A stretch of DNA of 5,583 nt from Verrucomicrobiota bacterium (GTDB taxonomy: Bacteria; Verrucomicrobiota; Verrucomicrobiia; Limisphaerales; UBA9464), in contig CANHYD010000174.1 of NCBI GenBank assembly GCA_947464705.1, positions 1-5,583 of the forward strand, in the 5' to 3' direction. The position numbers and the translations under genes were made by a program. The notes under the pieces are model-generated. The model had not been told where the DNA came from, made no database searches, and saw nothing but the letters and a program-made list of their open reading frames with translations. Shown in pieces: positions 5,209-5,583 of this stretch. Position 1 is the stretch's first letter. The number at the start of each line of letters is the position of its first letter.

Positions 5209-5583
5209 TTACTGGACCTCGACGCCGACAGCAGCGTCTTCTTCTTGCGACTCGCTGATCACCGGAGCGATGGCCTGCAGCTTGTCCTTTTCGGCCAGGT
5301 TGATGAGCTTGACGCCCATGGTGTTACGGCCCGCTTCGCGGATTCCCTTCACCGGGATTCGGACCATTTGGCCACCCGATGTGATGAGCATCAGCTCGTC
5401 GGAATCACGAACGGTCAGTGCTCCCACCACGTTGCCGGTCTTGTCACCGGTCTTCATGGTGATAATCCCCTTACCGCCACGGCTCTGCTGTCGGTACTCC
5501 TCGAAGTCCGTCCGCTTGCCGATACCATTTCCGCCGGCCACCAACAGTGTGGCATCCGGATCCACGAGGGCCAAGGCGACCAC
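5209..5583 (-). CDS. gyrA: DNA gyrase subunit A, C-terminal end (5' part outside window)
   Basis: The last 124 residues of a GyrA-type protein, open to the right edge. This is the C-terminal beta-pinwheel that wraps DNA and lets gyrase introduce negative supercoils. Repeated blade signatures are visible: LLVAGGNGIGKRTDFEEY, then QSRGGKG, which matches the GyrA-box pattern, then GNVVGALTVRDSDELMLITS and GQMVRIPVKGIREAGRNTMG, the usual final blade. The GyrA box and multiple blades favour GyrA over ParC, although the catalytic Tyr domain is not in the window. The protein ends with an acidic tail (SESQEEDAAVGVEVQ), a common GyrA trait. In E. coli such a tail tunes DNA wrapping. The stop is TAA at 5211-5209. 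It converges on infA with a 76-bp gap that holds the inverted repeat. Confidence 0.93.
   Translation of the reverse strand: MVALALVDPDATLLVAGGNGIGKRTDFEEYRQQSRGGKGIITMKTGDKTGNVVGALTVRDSDELMLITSGGQMVRIPVKGIREAGRNTMGVKLINLAEKDKLQAIAPVISESQEEDAAVGVEVQ

Overview
The window comes from a GC-rich bacterial chromosome (roughly 60% GC by eye) and holds seven genes. Two are cut by the window edges. The best guess for the host is Verrucomicrobiota or the wider PVC group. This rests on a secreted esterase of a type I associate with that group, on the DWSGT-type HAD protein, and on poor Shine-Dalgarno sequences at most starts. It is an inference from recognised sequence flavour, not from a search.

Layout, left to right. 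On the minus strand (1-2600) lie hemL and, downstream of it, the 5' part of an exported alpha/beta-hydrolase of the acetyl xylan esterase type. The esterase runs off the left edge. It is easy to miss because longer spurious frames overlap it on both strands. A 146-bp divergent intergenic region (2601-2746) separates hemL from a plus-strand run of four genes: a zinc-ribbon Nudix hydrolase (2747-3295), a HAD-Nudix fusion protein (3381-4439), folB (4454-4801) and infA (4920-5132). infA converges on the 3' end of gyrA (minus strand, 5209-5583, cut at the right edge). Between them is a perfect 12-bp inverted repeat that probably ends transcription for one or both genes.

How the genes work together. 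Most are housekeeping: tetrapyrrole synthesis (HemL), translation initiation (IF-1), DNA topology (GyrA) and folate synthesis (FolB). The most interesting part is the HAD-Nudix fusion placed 14 bp upstream of folB. In folate synthesis dihydroneopterin triphosphate must lose pyrophosphate, a known Nudix activity, and then its last phosphate, a step poorly assigned in bacteria, before FolB can use it. One polypeptide with a Nudix and a phosphatase-fold domain, in an apparent operon with folB, is a reasonable candidate for both steps. The HAD domain lacks the second Asp of its DxD motif (it has DWS), which makes the hypothesis less certain and more interesting.

No RNA gene, CRISPR array, insertion sequence, phage gene or attachment site was seen. 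All gaps between genes are shorter than 150 bp.
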